A DNA stretch of 64,000 nt from Ustulina deusta (lineage: Eukaryota > Ascomycota > Sordariomycetes > Xylariales > Xylariaceae). The notes under the pieces are model-generated. The model did not search any database and was not told the origin of the DNA. It saw only the letters and a list, made by a program, of their open reading frames with translations. Where the stretch lies: positions 496,001 to 560,000 of the forward strand of contig JAJNNX010000012.1 of NCBI GenBank assembly GCA_023159155.1, given 5' to 3'. Shown here one piece after another: positions 61,535 to 64,000 of the stretch; the stretch's first letter is position 1; every line of letters begins with the position of its first letter. A program made the translations under genes and the position numbers.

Positions 61535-62904
61535 ATGGCAGGATCGATCTATAACCCTGAGGTGGCAGCCTTGACCGTTCTGTCCACTATCTTAACATCG
61601 ATTTCCAGTAAGAATCTGTCTGTTATAGTAGATTTTTGATATGAGCTCGTCCATTAGCTAAGATATAGCGAACAGTTCTTATCGTGGTTTCACGATGTAT
61701 CCTTCGATTCTTGATGATCTTCAAGCCGGGTTTGGACGACTGCATGATACTTGGGGCCCTAGTAAGTCTTCTCATAAGAAAGAAGGCTAAGCACCGGCAG
61801 CTGAAACGGCTAATAGATCTTTACTATCGCCTACCAGGCTACTATATATGTAATAAAGGTCAAGGGTGGATTGGGAATGCCAATGATGACGCTATCATCC
61901 AACGAGATGATCACATTCCTCAAGGTACCGTTCGGAATAACGATTCAAGCCTAGGTGTCTTAGGATAACCGACTAAAACAAACCAAGGGTACATTTGCGA
62001 TTGAGATATTCTACTATACGATCTTGTTCTGTATCAAATCGTCAATCATCCTCACGTACCAGCGGTTTGGTAATATCTCCTCCCTATTACTGATACCTGT
62101 GTTGTGGAAATCTAACCATAGGAGTTAGCCATATGGGCTACTTTCAAAAGGCTCTGCGTTGGAACCAACATACTGCTAGTCACATTCTATGTTGTTTGTA
62201 TTGCAACAACGCTTTTGCAATGCACTCCTCTCGAAAAAGCTTGGGACGTCACAAGGGCGCTACCTGGGAGATGTATCAATACGACAGCATTCTTCTATTG
62301 TAAGTGTCACACCATTTCCGATGTGAGCAATACTCATATATGGGTAGTCACATCTAGTTTTAATATCCTTACCGACGCTTGGATCTTGCTGCTTCCCATT
62401 CCTACCTTGCACTCTTTAAAGATCTCAAGGCACAGTCGTTATGGGTTGTACGGTATCTTTGGCATTGGGGCTTTTGCCACCGCAATGTCATGTGTTAGGC
62501 TGTACTCTATTCACATTTACACGCTTGCCGAAGACCCATTCAAGGATGGAGTTCTGGTATGTTTATCCGTCGATGATATTTGTTGGATGATATATTTACT
62601 AATATTTTAGGTAAACCTTTGGTCCATGGTGGAAGTTAACGTTGCGATAGTATGTGCTAGCATCCCGGCTCTGAAGCCCCTGGTAGCGCCCAGAAAACTC
62701 CTTGACGAACGACGTAAACACCTTGGATACAGCTCCCACATCACTGAGCCACTTTCCCATCGGCCTTCAAAAAGTAGCAGATTCAGCTCTGCATCTCACT
62801 CGCACGTTGCTAAGGTGGAAATCACGAATCGGATGAGCTCACCGATATCTTTCCAGCCTGAAGAAGAGACATCTGGTATTTCGCTCCCTCTGCAGATACT
62901 ATGA
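61535..62904 (+). CDS. Pth11-like / fungal rhodopsin-domain seven-helix membrane protein
   Basis: Seven exons: 61535-61607, 61676-61761, 61817-61924, 61988-62069, 62129-62299, 62348-62556, 62611-62904; introns 48-68 nt; 340 residues. It belongs to the fungal rhodopsin/SAT4 integral membrane family that includes Pth11-type surface receptors. Signature stretches across the exons: ILIVVSRCILRFLMIFKPGL followed by DDCMILGAL; TFAIEIFYYTILFCIKSSII; LLQCTPLEKAWD; TSSFNILTDAWILLLPIPTL; VNLWSMVEVNVAIVCASIPA. Seven hydrophobic helices can be counted. It lacks the N-terminal CFEM Cys-rich domain found in some members. The cytosolic tail after KPLVAPRKLL is Ser-rich and could be phosphorylated. The acceptors at 61675 and 62128 were chosen because only they restore the frame and the family text. 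Likely role: sensing of surface or small molecules; this is inferred. Confidence 0.83.
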
Positions 62905-63428
62905 GCAAGATCTCAAACAATTGAACAATAGTCGTAAACTTTCTTGTGAGTGGGCAGGATTGATCTTCATGTCGGAACGTCAATCAATTTCTCTAACTCA
63001 AATATGTCTAGACTACCGGCTTGGTTGGTCATAAAAAAGGATCATTTTATCGGCAAGGGCATTTCCACTGACTGGCTCGGTGTTAACAACATCTTACTAT
63101 AGGGACTACTAAGGCAGATTTGACCGTTTCGGCGAGAATAAAACTCCTTTTTACCCCTAGGCGATATTGTTGTATGTTCCGCGGCTGTCGTTCGATTTAC
63201 ATGTCCTCTCCGACCGTACGTTATTCATTTGATAGTTTTGACCTATTCTAAGCTCAATGACAAACTGACATACGCTACGGCCCGATTAATGTGCACATCT
63301 AATTCTATTTTGACTGAGACGAAAGAGAAGAGTCTCATTGTAGGGGGGCTTCCTCATTGCAGAGCTGAGCCAAGGTGTATTCATCAAGTTCCAAACTATC
63401 TACCATGTTTGCTTTTGGGGAAAGAAAG
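62905..63428. other. Convergent intergenic region
   Basis: 3' flanks of the receptor and the hydrolase, AT-rich. No gene is seen. Confidence 0.5.
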
Positions 63429-64000
63429 TTAGATGCCTGTCTTTCTCTTTGTGTACCCCTTGTCCCAGTAGCCTGGCCACTCGCTAGGCAGTTCCTCGAC
63501 AATGAACCTGAACAAGGCAGCGTTCACCTCTGCCGGCTCCTCATAATGAGCGAAATGACCCGCCACCACGGTGACTTCGGTCAGGTTGCTACAAGCCTGC
63601 CTCATTGGCTCCGCGAGGCGCGACGTCTTCGTCTCGCACACAAGATCGCGGGCGGCGTGGATGAACAGCACAGGTTGCGAAAGCTTGCCGCCGCTTGCAG
63701 CCTTTCCGTTGTACTCGGCATTTCGCTTATGGTGCAAATAGTACGCCGACCCCGGCCAGAATCCCGTCTTCTGCATATCTGCGATGAATGAGTCGTAAAC
63801 GTCGGGCGGAAGCGATGGCGGTCCCGTCGCCTCGACTGGTGGGGGCTTTTCCAGTCCAAACCAGCCGCCGTCCTTAGTCACTGTTGCTGTTCCAAAGGAG
63901 AAACGGCTCTTGGGTTCAGTAGACTTTTGCAAGCCGGCCTTACAGAATCCGGCAATGTCTTGTTCGAACCACGCGACCGCTTTCTCGAAGTTCTCTTCGT
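63429..64000 (-). CDS. Alpha/beta hydrolase, epoxide-hydrolase type, N-terminally truncated by window edge
   Basis: The frame is open from the right window edge to a stop at 63429, giving the C-terminal 190 or so residues. It starts within the cap/lid domain (FEKAVAWFEQDIAGFCKAGL), continues with SFIADMQKTGFWPGSAYYLH, then the last part of the hydrolase core: QPVLFIHAARDLVCETK, holding the acid member (Asp) of the catalytic triad, and VVAGHFAHYEEP with the catalytic His. The text resembles soluble epoxide hydrolases and related haloalkane-type hydrolases. The nucleophile region lies beyond the window, so the exact activity is open. No intron is needed in the visible part. Confidence 0.8.
   Translation of the reverse strand, partial: EENFEKAVAWFEQDIAGFCKAGLQKSTEPKSRFSFGTATVTKDGGWFGLEKPPPVEATGPPSLPPDVYDSFIADMQKTGFWPGSAYYLHHKRNAEYNGKAASGGKLSQPVLFIHAARDLVCETKTSRLAEPMRQACSNLTEVTVVAGHFAHYEEPAEVNAALFRFIVEELPSEWPGYWDKGYTKRKTGI

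Overview
The window is a piece of a filamentous ascomycete (Pezizomycotina) nuclear genome, most likely from a Sordariomycete-like fungus; the order cannot be fixed from sequence alone. The grounds are spliceosomal introns of about 45-200 nt with GT..AG ends, a SAGA subunit Spt7, a Nop9 nucleolar Pumilio protein, a kinesin-10, an L-arabinitol 4-dehydrogenase-type enzyme, a GH64 glucanase, a Pth11-like rhodopsin-domain receptor, and many short palindromic clusters built on TAGGTACCTA. Exon joins were worked out by eye from splice signals and frame continuity.

Layout, left to right. 1-1519 (+): 3' part of an allantoate/nicotinate-type MFS transporter. 1640-2260: possible solo LTR. 3177-6708 (-): SPT7. 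8645-9469 (+): VanZ-like membrane protein. 10238-12154 (+): group II PLP decarboxylase. 12591-12663 (-): tRNA-Lys(CTT). 13827-14207 (-): weak hypothetical exon. 14.3-19.6 kb: gene-poor, with a CAGCA microsatellite. 19599-20768 (+): conserved protein with a bZIP-like basic stretch. 22937-23398 (+): small two-TM protein. 25608-26680 (-): Ser/Pro/Thr-rich hypothetical. 28075-30246 (-): NOP9, with an 89-codon small ORF just upstream. 31.2-31.9 kb (+): cytochrome P450 pseudogene inside a long gene-poor stretch (30.5-37.6 kb).

37641-38939 (+): secreted GH64 beta-1,3-glucanase. 39870-40922 (-): OCH1-like GT32 mannosyltransferase. 43347-45572 (+): kinesin-10. 46693-48226 (+): four-exon nuclear-looking protein with a possible CCHH zinc site. 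51812-53593 (+): L-arabinitol 4-dehydrogenase-like MDR. 55873-57958 (+): secreted multicopper oxidase. 57.96-61.5 kb: gene-poor with scattered minus-strand coding-like fragments. 61535-62904 (+): seven-exon Pth11-like receptor. 63429-64000 (-): C-terminal part of an epoxide-hydrolase-type alpha/beta hydrolase.

The window mixes conserved housekeeping genes (SPT7, NOP9, kinesin, OCH1, tRNA-Lys) with secreted and environment-facing genes (GH64, multicopper oxidase, receptor, transporter, sugar dehydrogenase). No shared cluster or pathway is evident. About 15 intact genes in 64 kb is sparse for such a fungus; the spare space lies in three or four gene-poor islands holding relics. I did not find a clearly new biological system. 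The best leads are the P450 relic, the arginine-rich segment inside the multicopper oxidase, the zinc-finger-like hypothetical protein, the small ORF abutting NOP9, and the minus-strand fragments at 59-60 kb.
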